From assembly GCF_003206695.1 (NCBI RefSeq), contig NZ_PZJN01000007.1:109490-173489 (forward strand): a stretch of DNA of 64,000 bases. The letters run 5' to 3'. The notes under the pieces were generated by a model, which saw only the letters and a list, made by a program, of their open reading frames with translations, had not been told where the DNA came from and ran no database searches. The stretch is from Salinicola halophyticus. GTDB taxonomy: Bacteria > Pseudomonadota > Gammaproteobacteria > Pseudomonadales > Halomonadaceae. A program made the position numbers and the translations under genes. Positions 40,927-49,690 of the stretch are shown piece after piece (the first letter of the stretch is position 1; each line of letters begins with the position of its first letter).

Positions 40927-41535
40927 ATGCCACCCATCACACTCGACACACTGGCCCACTGGGTCTTCGACATGGATGGCACGCTGACCGTCGGCGTGCA
41001 TGACTTCCCCGCCATTCGCCGTCATCTCGACATCCCCGACGGCGCCGATATTCTCCACCATCTGGAAACGCTGCCCGCGGCCGAACGTGATGCCAAGCAC
41101 GCCTGGCTGCTCGAACACGAGCGTGAACTCGCCATGCGTTCGACCGCTGCCCCCGGCGCCATCGAACTGGTTCGGGCACTAGGCGAGCGTGGCTGTCGGC
41201 TCGGCATTCTGACCCGCAACGCCAAGGAGCTGGCGCACATCACCCTCGATGCCATCGGCCTGGATGACTGCTTCGCTCCCGATGACGTGCTCGGCCGCGA
41301 CGAGGCACCGCCCAAACCCCACCCCGGCGGACTGGAGCGCTTCATCCAACGCTGGAAGGTGGCGCCATCGGATCTGGTTATGGTCGGCGACAGCCAGTTG
41401 GATATGGCCTGCGGCAGAGCCGCCGGCGCGCGAACCGTGCTGGTCAACGCGCCGCAGGCCCGGGAGACGAGAGACGCCGATTGGCATCTCGCGGATTGTC
41501 GGGACCTGGCCAAGAGACTCGTCAACGACAGCTGA
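40927..41535 (+). CDS. HAD-superfamily hydrolase (phosphoglycolate-phosphatase-like), 202 aa
   Basis: A cytosolic HAD-IA phosphatase: motif I is VFDMDGTLTV (nucleophile Asp near residue 14), motif II LGILTRNAKELA, motif III Lys in DEAPPKPHPGGLE and motif IV MVGDSQLDMACGRAAGA. The helical cap lies between motifs I and II (residues 20-75). It probably hydrolyses a small phosphate ester such as 2-phosphoglycolate, inferred from the family. Start 40927 follows GGAG in TCTCGGAGCCGCC. A 9-bp tandem repeat follows the stop. Confidence 0.88.
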   Translation: MPPITLDTLAHWVFDMDGTLTVGVHDFPAIRRHLDIPDGADILHHLETLPAAERDAKHAWLLEHERELAMRSTAAPGAIELVRALGERGCRLGILTRNAKELAHITLDAIGLDDCFAPDDVLGRDEAPPKPHPGGLERFIQRWKVAPSDLVMVGDSQLDMACGRAAGARTVLVNAPQARETRDADWHLADCRDLAKRLVNDS

Positions 41536-41547
41536 TCATTCTATCGC

Positions 41548-41583
41548 TCCCACCACTCCCACCACTCCCATCACTCCCATCAC
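41548..41583 (+). repeat. 9-bp tandem repeat, four units
   Basis: TCCCACCAC twice (41548-41565) then TCCCATCAC twice (41566-41583), just after the stop of the HAD hydrolase gene (41535). Confidence 0.85.
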
Positions 41584-41661
41584 TCCCGAAGCGTCGTATC
41601 AGCGCGCTCGGTGACCGGGCGCGACCCTTCACTTCTCTCATCGATAACGGCCAGATAGACG

Positions 41662-41778
41662 TCAGATACCGGGGATGCCGATCGGACCTGGCGCATCAGG
41701 AATCGGCGAGCATCCGCCCAGCACCAGGGTCGAGGCCACCAGAATCGTCACCAAAAACAAAAACTTCGCTGCGGGCAT
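41662..41778 (-). CDS. Very small lipoprotein (38 aa)
   Basis: The peptide reads MPAAKFLFLVTILVASTLVL, then GGCSPIPDAPGPIGIPGI. The lipobox LGGC gives an 18-residue mature lipopeptide rich in Pro and Gly. AGGAGG lies 7 bases before the ATG, a very strong ribosome-binding site. It resembles entericidin-type or other tiny lipoproteins only in size and lipobox; no family was recognised. It is the only gene between the HAD hydrolase and the Mn/Fe transporter, on the opposite strand to both. Confidence 0.72.
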   Translation of the reverse strand: MPAAKFLFLVTILVASTLVLGGCSPIPDAPGPIGIPGI

Positions 41779-41925
41779 ATCGCAGTCCTCCTGATTTCAT
41801 GTGCCACGAGTCTAGACGATAGACGGACGCGCTCCATCGCCCCGCTCGATTTTCGTGGTTGCGTGAGGCGAAAAGGCTTCACGCCAAACCTTAACCGATG
41901 CTACAAATAGAAACCTAGGGAATAG

Positions 41926-41944
41926 AGTTAAACCACGGTTAACT
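41926..41944 (+). promoter_or_regulatory. Inverted repeat upstream of the Mn/Fe ABC operon
   Basis: AGTTAA-ACCACGG-TTAACT has perfect 6-bp arms around a 7-base centre, in AT-rich DNA about 165 bases before the binding-protein ATG. It could be the operator of a metal-responsive repressor of the MntR/DtxR type; it does not match the Zur or Fur consensus. Confidence 0.45.
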
Positions 41945-42110
41945 AGACAGGGTCGCTAATCGTTTGCCATCGAAGCATCGGCGCTGCGATCCCGTGAATC
42001 AGCTCGTTAACACAGAGCTGCCACCGGCTTCGTTGCAGGTGACCACGATCGCTGGGTGTCTGAGAGCCAAAAGCTCGAGAATCCAAAGCTCGAGAACCAG
42101 GAGATGGACC

Positions 42111-43052
42111 ATGAAGCGAGGTTTACAACGTTCGGTGATGGTGGGTGTCGCGAGCGTGATCCTCGGCACCTTGCTCGCTCTCCCCGCCAGCGCTGAGGGC
42201 ACCGGCCAAGACGTCAGCCAGAAGAAGTTCAAGGCCGTGACCACGTTCACGGTGATCGCGGACATGGCGCAGAACGTGGCCGGGGATGCGGCGACGGTGG
42301 AATCGATTACCCGGCCGGGCGCCGAGATCCATAACTACGCGCCGACCCCGCGCGACATTTTGCGCGCCCAGGATGCGAACTTGATCCTGTGGAACGGCCT
42401 CGATCTGGAACGCTGGTTCGAACGTTTCTTCCACAACCTGAAGGACGTGCCCAGCGTGGTGGTATCGAGAGGCATCGAGCCGATCAGCATCGCCGAGGGT
42501 CCGTATGACGGCAAGCCCAACCCGCATGCCTGGATGTCGCCGACGAGCGCATTGATCTACGTCGACAACATCCGCGACGCGTTCATCGAGCACGACCCCG
42601 CCAACGCCGAGACTTACCGCAACAACGCCGAACGCTACAAGCAAGAGATCGAAGCCGCCGTTGCGCCCATCCGCGAATCGCTGGCGCAGATCCCCGAGGA
42701 GAATCGCTGGCTGGTGACGAGCGAAGGCGCGTTCTCCTATCTGGCGCGGGATTTCGGCCTGCGCGAGCGCTACCTGTGGCCGATCAATGCCGATCAGCAG
42801 GGCACGCCACAGCAGGTTCGTCAGGTGATCGATGTCATTCGCGCCAACGACATTCCGGCGATCTTCAGCGAGAGCACCGTCTCCGACAAACCGGCGCAGC
42901 AGGTGGCCCGCGAAACCGGCATCCATTACGGCGGCGTGCTCTACGTCGACTCGCTCAGCGAACCCGACGGCCCGGTACCGACCTATATCGACCTGCTGCG
43001 CGTCACTTCGGAGACGATCGTCAAAGGCCTGACTCAGGGGGCTTCATCATGA
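42111..43052 (+). CDS. Manganese/iron ABC transporter substrate-binding protein, SitA/MntA type (313 aa)
   Basis: Periplasmic cluster A-I metal-binding protein with a signal peptide ([20 protein letters not shown] ... PASA). The four metal ligands are visible: His in [13 protein letters not shown], His in [10 protein letters not shown], Glu in [13 protein letters not shown] and Asp in [10 protein letters not shown]. It lacks the His-rich loop of ZnuA, and the Glu ligand where zinc-specific proteins have His points to Mn2+ or Fe2+ rather than zinc. The ATG at 42111 follows AGGAG; the frame is open further upstream without a signal. Its stop overlaps the ATPase gene (ATGA). First of four genes. 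Confidence 0.9.
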   Translation: MKRGLQRSVMVGVASVILGTLLALPASAEGTGQDVSQKKFKAVTTFTVIADMAQNVAGDAATVESITRPGAEIHNYAPTPRDILRAQDANLILWNGLDLERWFERFFHNLKDVPSVVVSRGIEPISIAEGPYDGKPNPHAWMSPTSALIYVDNIRDAFIEHDPANAETYRNNAERYKQEIEAAVAPIRESLAQIPEENRWLVTSEGAFSYLARDFGLRERYLWPINADQQGTPQQVRQVIDVIRANDIPAIFSESTVSDKPAQQVARETGIHYGGVLYVDSLSEPDGPVPTYIDLLRVTSETIVKGLTQGASS

Positions 43053-43999
43053 CGACGCCTGCCGATACGTCGGCCACTGCGGCTAAAGCGGCATCGACCG
43101 GCGCCGAGACGCCATCGGCCGACGTCGAGCCAGCCGGTGCCGGCATCCGCGTGACCGATGCCGCCGTCATCTATCGCAACGGTCATACCGCGCTGCGCGA
43201 CACCAGTTTCGAGATCCCCGCCGGTACGATTACCGCGCTGGTGGGCGTGAACGGTTCCGGCAAGTCGACGCTGTTCAAGGCGATCATGGGCTTCGTGCGT
43301 CTGGCTCGAGGCGAGATCCAGGTGCTTGGCCTGCCGGCCAAAACCGCGCTCAAGCGCAATCTGATCGCCTACGTGCCGCAGTCGGAAGAGGTCGACTGGA
43401 ACTTTCCGGTGCTGGTCGAGGACGTGGTGATGATGGGGCGCTACGGCCACATGGGGATGCTGCGAATTCCCAAGCGGGGCGATCACGACGCGGTCGAAAC
43501 CGCGCTGGAGCGCGTCAGCATGAGTGAGTTCCGTCAGCGTCAGATCGGCGAACTCTCCGGTGGGCAGAAGAAGCGCGTGTTCCTGGCCCGTGCGCTGGCC
43601 CAGGATAGCCGGGTGATCCTGCTCGACGAGCCGTTCACCGGGGTCGACGTCCAGACCGAAGATCAGATCATCCGGCTGCTGCGCGAACTGCGCGCCGAGG
43701 GCCGGGTGATGCTGGTCTCGACCCACAATCTCGGCTCGGTGCCGGAATTCTGCGACCGTACGATAATGATCAAGGGCACGGTGCTCGCCCATGGGCCCAC
43801 CGACGAGATATTCACCCAGGCTAATCTGGAACGCGCCTTCGGTGGGGTGCTGCGCCACTTCGTGCTCGATCAATCCCAACAGCCCGGCGCGCCGCCCCAT
43901 GCCGTGGGCGTGTTCACTGACGACGAGCGCCCGCTGGTGATGCAGAACGGTATTGCCGCGCGACGCCAGCGCAGTACCGGAAAGGGAGGCTCCCGTTGA
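43049..43999 (+). CDS. Manganese/iron ABC transporter ATP-binding protein, SitB type (316 aa)
   Basis: ABC ATPase with Walker [10 protein letters not shown], signature [15 protein letters not shown], Walker [13 protein letters not shown] and switch His in [11 protein letters not shown]. An Ala/Thr-rich extension of about 35 residues precedes the ATPase domain. [20 protein letters not shown] is a mark of the Mn/Fe/Zn group. It overlaps the binding-protein gene by 4 bases and the permease gene by 1 base (TGATG), so the operon is tightly coupled. It energises two permease subunits. Confidence 0.92.
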   Translation: MTTPADTSATAAKAASTGAETPSADVEPAGAGIRVTDAAVIYRNGHTALRDTSFEIPAGTITALVGVNGSGKSTLFKAIMGFVRLARGEIQVLGLPAKTALKRNLIAYVPQSEEVDWNFPVLVEDVVMMGRYGHMGMLRIPKRGDHDAVETALERVSMSEFRQRQIGELSGGQKKRVFLARALAQDSRVILLDEPFTGVDVQTEDQIIRLLRELRAEGRVMLVSTHNLGSVPEFCDRTIMIKGTVLAHGPTDEIFTQANLERAFGGVLRHFVLDQSQQPGAPPHAVGVFTDDERPLVMQNGIAARRQRSTGKGGSR

Positions 44000-44922
44000 T
44001 GGACCTCCTCATGCCGTTCGGCTATCTAGTCGAGCCCTTCGGTTATCTATTCGAGCCCTTCGGCTATGGCTACATGCGCAACGCGATGTGGGTGTCAGCG
44101 CTGGTCGGCGGCGTCTGCGCGTTTCTCTCCTGCTACCTGATGCTCAAGGGCTGGTCGCTGATCGGCGATGCGCTGTCGCATTCGATCGTGCCCGGCGTCG
44201 CCGGCGCCTACATGCTGGGGCTGCCGTTTTCGCTCGGCGCTTTCTTTGCCGGCGGGCTCGCCTCGGCAGCAATGCTGTTTCTCAACCAACGCAGCAAGCT
44301 GAAAGAGGACGTCATCATCGGTCTGATCTTCAGCTCGTTCTTCGGCCTGGGGCTGTTCATGGTGTCGCTGTCGCCGACTTCGGTGAATATCCAGACCATC
44401 GTGCTCGGCAACATTCTGGCGATCACGCCCACCGATACGCTGCAGCTGGTGACGATCGGCGTGGTCTCGCTGGTCATCCTGCTGGTCAAGTGGAAGGATC
44501 TGATGGTGACGTTCTTCGACGAGAGTCACGCCCGCTCGATCGGGCTCAACCCCACCGCGCTCAAGATCCTGTTCTTCACCCTGCTGGCCGCCTCGACCGT
44601 CGCGGCGTTGCAGACGGTGGGCGCGTTTCTGGTGATCTGCATGGTCATCACGCCGGGAGCCACGGCCTATCTGCTGAGCGACCGCTTCCCGCGGCTGCTG
44701 ATCATCGCGGTGACGATCGGCACGCTGACCAGCTTCTTCGGTGCCTACGTCAGCTATTTTCTCGACGGTGCCACCGGCGGCATCATCGTGGTGCTGCAGA
44801 CGTCGATTTTCCTGATGGCGTTCCTGTTCGCGCCCAAGCACGGCATGCTGGCCGCGAGACGCCGGGCCGCGGCATCGCTGGCACGGACGCCAGTGGCCGA
44901 AACAACGGAGTCGCATTCATGA
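43999..44922 (+). CDS. Manganese/iron ABC transporter permease, SitC type (307 aa)
   Basis: ABC-3 family permease with about eight helices. The family motif LKGWSLIGDALSHSIVPGVA is present. The N-terminus contains a tandem peptide repeat, PFGYLVE PFGYLFE PFGYGYM, coded by near-identical 24-base units (about 44012-44067), which is unusual for the family. The ATG at 43999 was chosen because it overlaps the ATPase stop; a TTG one codon earlier is the alternative. It is followed by a second permease gene, also with 4-base overlap, so the channel is probably a heterodimer. Confidence 0.9.
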   Translation: MDLLMPFGYLVEPFGYLFEPFGYGYMRNAMWVSALVGGVCAFLSCYLMLKGWSLIGDALSHSIVPGVAGAYMLGLPFSLGAFFAGGLASAAMLFLNQRSKLKEDVIIGLIFSSFFGLGLFMVSLSPTSVNIQTIVLGNILAITPTDTLQLVTIGVVSLVILLVKWKDLMVTFFDESHARSIGLNPTALKILFFTLLAASTVAALQTVGAFLVICMVITPGATAYLLSDRFPRLLIIAVTIGTLTSFFGAYVSYFLDGATGGIIVVLQTSIFLMAFLFAPKHGMLAARRRAAASLARTPVAETTESHS

Positions 44923-45761
44923 GCTTGCTCGATACGCTGCTGATGCCGTTCCAGTTCGGCTTCATGGTCAACGCCATGGTCATCGCCGTGCTGGTCACCG
45001 TGCCGATGGCCCTGCTCTCCTGCTTTCTGGTCCTCAAGGGCTGGTCGCTGATGGGCGATGCCATCTCCCACGCCGTCTTCCCGGGCGTGGTGATCGCCTA
45101 TCTGATTGGCATTCCCTATGCCATCGGCGCCTTCGTCGCCGGCATGTTCTGCGCCGTGGCCACCGGCTTTCTCGAGGAAAACAGCCGGATCAAGCAGGAT
45201 ACGGTGATGGGAATCGTCTATTCCGGCATGTTCGGCATCGGCCTGGTGCTCTACGTCAAGATCCAGTCGACGGTCCATCTCGATCACATCCTGTTCGGCG
45301 ACATCCTTGGCGTGGCCTGGCGAGATATCGGCGAATCGGCGCTGATCGCCTTGATCACCGTCGGCGTCATCGGTCTCAAGTGGAAGGACTTCCTGCTCCA
45401 CGCCTTCGATCCGACCCAGGCCCGGGCGGTCGGTTTGCGAACCCGGCTGCTGCACTACGGCCTGCTCTGCCTGATCTCGCTGACCATCGTCGGCGCCTTG
45501 AAGGCCGCCGGGATCATTCTGGCCATTGCCCTGCTGATCGCGCCCGGCGCCATCGCCTTCCTGCTGACCCGACGCTTCAGCACCATGCTGCTGCTGTCGG
45601 CAGTAATGTCCGCCGTCATCGCCTTTCTCGGCGTCTATCTCTCGTTCTTTCTCGACAGCGCGCCGGCCCCGACCATCGTGCTGCTGTTCTCGATCGTCTT
45701 CGGGATCGCGTTCATCGTTTCGACGCGACGTGTGGCAAGCCGAGAAACGAAAGCGGGGTAA
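44919..45761 (+). CDS. Manganese/iron ABC transporter permease, SitD type (280 aa)
   Basis: Second ABC-3 permease, with motif LKGWSLMGDAISHAVFPGVV near residue 37 and about eight helices. It is a paralogue of the preceding SitC-type protein and closes the four-gene operon (binding protein, ATPase, two permeases), the Sit/Yfe arrangement. The stop codon TAA lies inside an 11-bp hairpin shared with the convergent symporter gene. Confidence 0.92.
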   Translation: MSLLDTLLMPFQFGFMVNAMVIAVLVTVPMALLSCFLVLKGWSLMGDAISHAVFPGVVIAYLIGIPYAIGAFVAGMFCAVATGFLEENSRIKQDTVMGIVYSGMFGIGLVLYVKIQSTVHLDHILFGDILGVAWRDIGESALIALITVGVIGLKWKDFLLHAFDPTQARAVGLRTRLLHYGLLCLISLTIVGALKAAGIILAIALLIAPGAIAFLLTRRFSTMLLLSAVMSAVIAFLGVYLSFFLDSAPAPTIVLLFSIVFGIAFIVSTRRVASRETKAG

Positions 45762-45782
45762 GGCATTTCGGCCTTACCCCGT
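45755..45782. terminator. Hairpin between the permease and symporter genes
   Basis: CGGGGTAAGGC (45755-45765) and GCCTTACCCCG (45772-45782) form a perfect 11-bp stem with loop ATTTCG. It contains the permease stop codon and faces the convergent symporter gene 28 bases away. No T-run is present on either side. Confidence 0.55.
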
Positions 45783-45809
45783 CTCCGATGCGAACGGCGA
45801 CATCTACCC

Positions 45810-47201
45810 TCAGACGGAGGGCGACTCGACGGCCACCCGCGGCCGACTCAGCAGGCTCACGCCGATCAGCGTCACCGCCGCCAGCGGCATCGCCACCAGC
45901 ACGCTGTTCCAGCCCATCGGCTTGCCCAGCGCGATCTCCCACACCAGCGTCACCACGCCGCCGACGATCATCGCCGACAGCGCCCCGGCCGGCGTGGCGC
46001 GAGGCCATAGCAGCGCCGCCAGGAACACCGGCGTGATCGCCGCGCCGTACATGCCGTAGGAGTACATCTGCATCGCCAGCACGCTGGGGAAGAACGCGCC
46101 CAGGACCCAGGCCAGAATACCCAGCCCGACGACGGTCAGGCGATTCACGAGCAGCGCCTTGCCCGCCGGGATATCGAGCTTCAATAGACCGCCGAGAATA
46201 TCCTGGGTCAGGCTGGCCGAGGCGGAGAGCAGATAGCTGTTCCCGGTCGTCAGCAGCAGCGCCACCAGCGACGCCAGCAGCAGCCCGCCGACCACCGTGG
46301 GCAACCCTTCCCGGGCCAGCGTCATCATCGCCGTGGAGGGCGTGATATCCGGGAACATCACGCGTGTGGCGCAGACCAGCAGCACGATCAGCGAGGTACA
46401 CGCGATCGACGCGATGACCAGGCCCATGGCGGCTTTCTTTGCCGTGGCCGGGTCACGCGCGGCGGCAAAGCGCTGGAACAGATTCTGATCGCCCAGAATC
46501 AGCAGGAACAGCGGCAGGAAGTAGCCCAGCGCCTGCCACGGTGAAAGGCCACCCAGCAGTGTCCGATGCGTTGCCGGTAGCGCGTCCATCATCTCACCGA
46601 GGCCTCCGAGACGAGTCAGCACCAGCGGCGCGGCGATCAGCATGCTGCCAAAGATGATGATCGCACTCAGATAGTCGGTGTAGGCCACCGAGACCAGGCC
46701 GCCCATGGTCGCCAGACCAATCATGATCGCCGCCGCGATCAGCACGCCTTGCCACACCGGCAGCCCGAATGCCAGGTTGAGCGCCTGCCCGGCGCCGGTA
46801 AACTGATACGACACGATGCCGACGTAGGCCAGCAGGATGATCAGCGAAGCGATCGAGCGCGCCGTGGGACCGAAACGTTCTTCGATCAATCCGGGAATCG
46901 TGGTGGCCCGCGAGCGGCGCATCTTCTGCGCCAGCAGGAAGTAGACCACCAGCGCGGCGATCGGCGTCCCGGCGAAGAAGAAGATTGCCGCCCCCGGCCC
47001 GTGCTGGAACACGAAGCTGGCCCCGCCGACGATCGAGCCCGACCCTACGAAGGTGGCCAGCAGCGTCGCGGTCAACACCAGCGTCGACAGCGATCGCCCG
47101 GCGACGATGAAGTCGGTGTCGTCGTGGACCTTGCGTCGCGAGAAGTAGAGGCCGATGACGACCATCAATACGATATACGCGATGACGAAGAATGCCTGCA
47201 T
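45810..47201 (-). CDS. Sodium:solute symporter family protein (463 aa)
   Basis: An SSS-family inner-membrane protein with about 13 helices: YFSRRKVHDDTDFIVAGRSL at the start, ATLLATFVGSGSIVGGASFV (the Na+-site helix), RSRATTIPGLIEERFGPTAR and LLTTGNSYLLSASASLTQDI (second Na+ region). It couples Na+ influx to uptake of an organic solute; the substrate is not evident. The amidohydrolase gene just upstream on the same strand (74-base gap) suggests that the solute is the enzyme's substrate, for instance a dipeptide-like or amide compound. AGGAGACTGCG precedes the ATG. Confidence 0.88.
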   Translation of the reverse strand: MQAFFVIAYIVLMVVIGLYFSRRKVHDDTDFIVAGRSLSTLVLTATLLATFVGSGSIVGGASFVFQHGPGAAIFFFAGTPIAALVVYFLLAQKMRRSRATTIPGLIEERFGPTARSIASLIILLAYVGIVSYQFTGAGQALNLAFGLPVWQGVLIAAAIMIGLATMGGLVSVAYTDYLSAIIIFGSMLIAAPLVLTRLGGLGEMMDALPATHRTLLGGLSPWQALGYFLPLFLLILGDQNLFQRFAAARDPATAKKAAMGLVIASIACTSLIVLLVCATRVMFPDITPSTAMMTLAREGLPTVVGGLLLASLVALLLTTGNSYLLSASASLTQDILGGLLKLDIPAGKALLVNRLTVVGLGILAWVLGAFFPSVLAMQMYSYGMYGAAITPVFLAALLWPRATPAGALSAMIVGGVVTLVWEIALGKPMGWNSVLVAMPLAAVTLIGVSLLSRPRVAVESPSV

Positions 47202-47275
47202 GATCGCAGTCTCCTGTTTTGATTGTTATGGGTTGTGATCTTTGTGGGGTATGGTCGATTCCGGATCGGGCTGGA

Positions 47276-48544
47276 TCAGTGGCCAAGGCGATCCTTGATC
47301 GCGCGGCCGCCCTGCATGATCAGCGACAGATGCTTGCCCTGGCCGGTCAGCAGGCTCATGTCTTCCAGCGGATTGCCGTCGACCACGATCAGGTCCGCCC
47401 ACGCCCCCGGCGCGATGCAGCCGATCTCGCCTTCCATGCGCAGCAGCTTGGCCGCGGTGGAAGTGGCACTGCGAATCACCTCGTGCGGCGGCAGCACCTG
47501 AGAGCGGATCACGAACTCTTCCGACTGGTGCGGATGCATCTCGCCGAGCAGATCGGTGCCGTAGGCCATGGGCAGCCCCGCTTCGTGCATGGTGATCAGG
47601 CTCTCGAGCCCGGCCAGGCGGACGTCGTCGATCTTGGCGACTGACTCGGGCTTGAGACCGTAGTCGGCACCTTCGATCTTGAGGCGTTCGTAGGTGACCA
47701 GCGTGGGGCAGGCCATGGCACCGCGTTCGGCGGCCAGCCTGGCCGTGTCCGCCTCGATCAGATTGCAGTGTTCGAGGGAACGCACCCCGGCCTCGACGGC
47801 GCGGCGAATCGCTTCGTCGGTGTAAAGATGGGCGCTGACGTAGGTCTTGGCGTTGGCGGCCTCTTCGACAATGGTTTTGAGCTCGTCCACCGAGAAGCTC
47901 AAAAACTCGATCGGATCGCTCGGCGATGAGACGCCGCCGTTGGCCATCACCTTGATGAACTGCGCACCGGCCTTGATCTCCTGACGCACGGCACGGCGCA
48001 CCGATTCGACGCCATCGCAGATACGCCCCATCGAGCCCAGACGCCGAGTCTGGTACTGATCGTCGCGCTCGTCATAGAAGCCGCGGTAGTCGTTGTGACC
48101 GCCGGTCTGGGAAAGCGCCTTGCCGCAGATCACCAACCGCGGGCCGACGAAGAGTCCTTCCGCCACCGCCTGCTGGATGCCGCGGTCGGCACCGCCGACG
48201 TCGCGCACCGTGGTGAAGCCACGCATCAGCATGCCTTCCATGATCGGTTTGGCACGCGCGGCGACCAATGAATCCGGCAGCAGCGCGTTAGCGCCGAGAT
48301 CGGCCGTCGTCGCAATGACGTGAACGTGGCAGTCGATCAGGCCCGGCATCAGCGTGCGCCCTTCGAGATCGATCACGCGGGCATCATCAGGCGCCTCGAT
48401 CGGCGTGTCGGAGACCTGGACGATACGGCCGTTCTCGACGAGAACGTGTACTCCGGCACGCGGCTCGGGGGACGAACCATCGACCAGATTGGCGTTACGG
48501 AACAGGACGGCTGGCGACGGGAGTGCGGAGGAAAGTTCGATCAT
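47276..48544 (-). CDS. Metal-dependent amidohydrolase (Xaa-Pro/Xaa-Arg dipeptidase-like), 422 aa
   Basis: A TIM-barrel amidohydrolase. Metal-site motifs are LMPGLIDCHVHVIAT (His-x-His), the carbamylated-Lys region GAQFIKVMANGGV, YVSAHLYTDEAI (His), SLEHCNLIEADTARLA (His) and YGTDLLGEMHPHQSEE (Asp). This pattern fits the group that includes prolidase-like and arginine-dipeptidase enzymes. Upstream is a LysR gene and downstream an SSS symporter gene, all on the minus strand, so a regulated uptake-and-hydrolysis unit is likely. Confidence 0.87.
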   Translation of the reverse strand: MIELSSALPSPAVLFRNANLVDGSSPEPRAGVHVLVENGRIVQVSDTPIEAPDDARVIDLEGRTLMPGLIDCHVHVIATTADLGANALLPDSLVAARAKPIMEGMLMRGFTTVRDVGGADRGIQQAVAEGLFVGPRLVICGKALSQTGGHNDYRGFYDERDDQYQTRRLGSMGRICDGVESVRRAVRQEIKAGAQFIKVMANGGVSSPSDPIEFLSFSVDELKTIVEEAANAKTYVSAHLYTDEAIRRAVEAGVRSLEHCNLIEADTARLAAERGAMACPTLVTYERLKIEGADYGLKPESVAKIDDVRLAGLESLITMHEAGLPMAYGTDLLGEMHPHQSEEFVIRSQVLPPHEVIRSATSTAAKLLRMEGEIGCIAPGAWADLIVVDGNPLEDMSLLTGQGKHLSLIMQGGRAIKDRLGH

Positions 48545-48698
48545 GAATTGGGCTCTCGGGAGGCATTATTGTGCTTGGGAGGTACTGTCGTGATAGTCAT
48601 CCAAATACGACTTGAGCCTACCCAGCGCCTCGAGCCCCTGAAAAGCGTTAAAAATGCATGCCAGCATGCGGCCAGCGCATTGATCCTGCGTCGGGCGA

Positions 48699-49631
48699 TC
48701 AATCTCCCTGCGGCGCCATCTCCAGCAGCCAGCGCTTGAAACAGCGCGTGGCGACGTTCTCCCGACGTTCGTCCGGCGTGATCAGAAAATAACCGCCCCC
48801 GTGGCTCGCCCAGTGATCAGTCGCGCGGACCAGCCGCCCCCTGTCGATCTGACTGTCGATGACGTGTTGCCAACCCAGCACGATGCCTTCACCAAGTACC
48901 GCCATTTCGACCAGTGGCGGGTAGTGATTGATGGCGATGGCGTTGTTCAGGCTCACCGTCGGCAAATGGTGGTAGCGAAACCAGTCACGCCAGGAGATCC
49001 ACAGGCTCTGGGCATCCTCGAGCACCAGCAGTGTCTCCTCGCTCAACTGCTCCGGCGTCAACCCCGAGTCCGGGCCCACCCCATGACGCTCCCGGCAGGC
49101 GTCGAGATAACCGGGCGCACAGACCGGAAAGACTTTCTCCGGGATCAGATAAGTGGTCTCGAATCCCGGCAGAGATGCCTGCTTCAAGTAATACAGGCCG
49201 ATATCGAACTCGAAGGACGACAGCGACGTCACCCCGTCGCGCACGATCAGACGCAGCTTGATATTGGGATATTGACGCCGAAACCGACCCAACCGGGGTG
49301 CCATCCAGAACTGCGCCACGCCGGCGGTGCAAGCCACCGTCAGCTCGCTCTCGCCGGTGCTTTTCATCACCTCGGCGGTGGCGTTGACGCAGTCGTCCAG
49401 GATCGAACGCACCTGCAGCGCATAGGTTTCCCCCGCGCGCGTCAGCGCCAGTTGGCGCTGCTCGCGGATGAAGAGCTTGCGGCCCAGGAACTGCTCCAGG
49501 TGAACGATCTGCCGGCTCACCGCGCTCTGGGAGAGGTTCAGTTCGACGGCGGCCCGGGTAAAGCTCATGTGTCGCACGGCCGCTTCGAAGGCGATCAGGG
49601 CGTTGAGCGGCGGCAGCGGTGACATGCGCAT
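48699..49631 (-). CDS. LysR-family regulator, GcvA-like (310 aa)
   Basis: N-terminal HTH_1: SPLPPLNALIAFEAAVRHMS, FTRAAVELNLSQSAVSRQIV and LEQFLGRKLFIREQRQLALT, then a substrate-binding domain of about 200 residues. PPLNALIAFEAAVRH is typical of the GcvA subgroup. The ATG at 49631 was chosen because GGAG lies 6 bases before it; a GTG at 49643 is possible. It lies upstream of the amidohydrolase-symporter pair on the same strand and is a good candidate regulator of it. Confidence 0.9.
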   Translation of the reverse strand: MRMSPLPPLNALIAFEAAVRHMSFTRAAVELNLSQSAVSRQIVHLEQFLGRKLFIREQRQLALTRAGETYALQVRSILDDCVNATAEVMKSTGESELTVACTAGVAQFWMAPRLGRFRRQYPNIKLRLIVRDGVTSLSSFEFDIGLYYLKQASLPGFETTYLIPEKVFPVCAPGYLDACRERHGVGPDSGLTPEQLSEETLLVLEDAQSLWISWRDWFRYHHLPTVSLNNAIAINHYPPLVEMAVLGEGIVLGWQHVIDSQIDRGRLVRATDHWASHGGGYFLITPDERRENVATRCFKRWLLEMAPQGD

Positions 49632-49690
49632 GAGAAGCTCCACGGAGACAACGGAGAGGAGCAGGATACGTCATCGCGACGTCGGGAACG

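Noticed and set aside
41820..42110. Manganese riboswitch (yybP-ykoY) before the Mn/Fe operon
   Set aside because: The conserved riboswitch core sequences were not found in the leader; only a simple inverted repeat is present.
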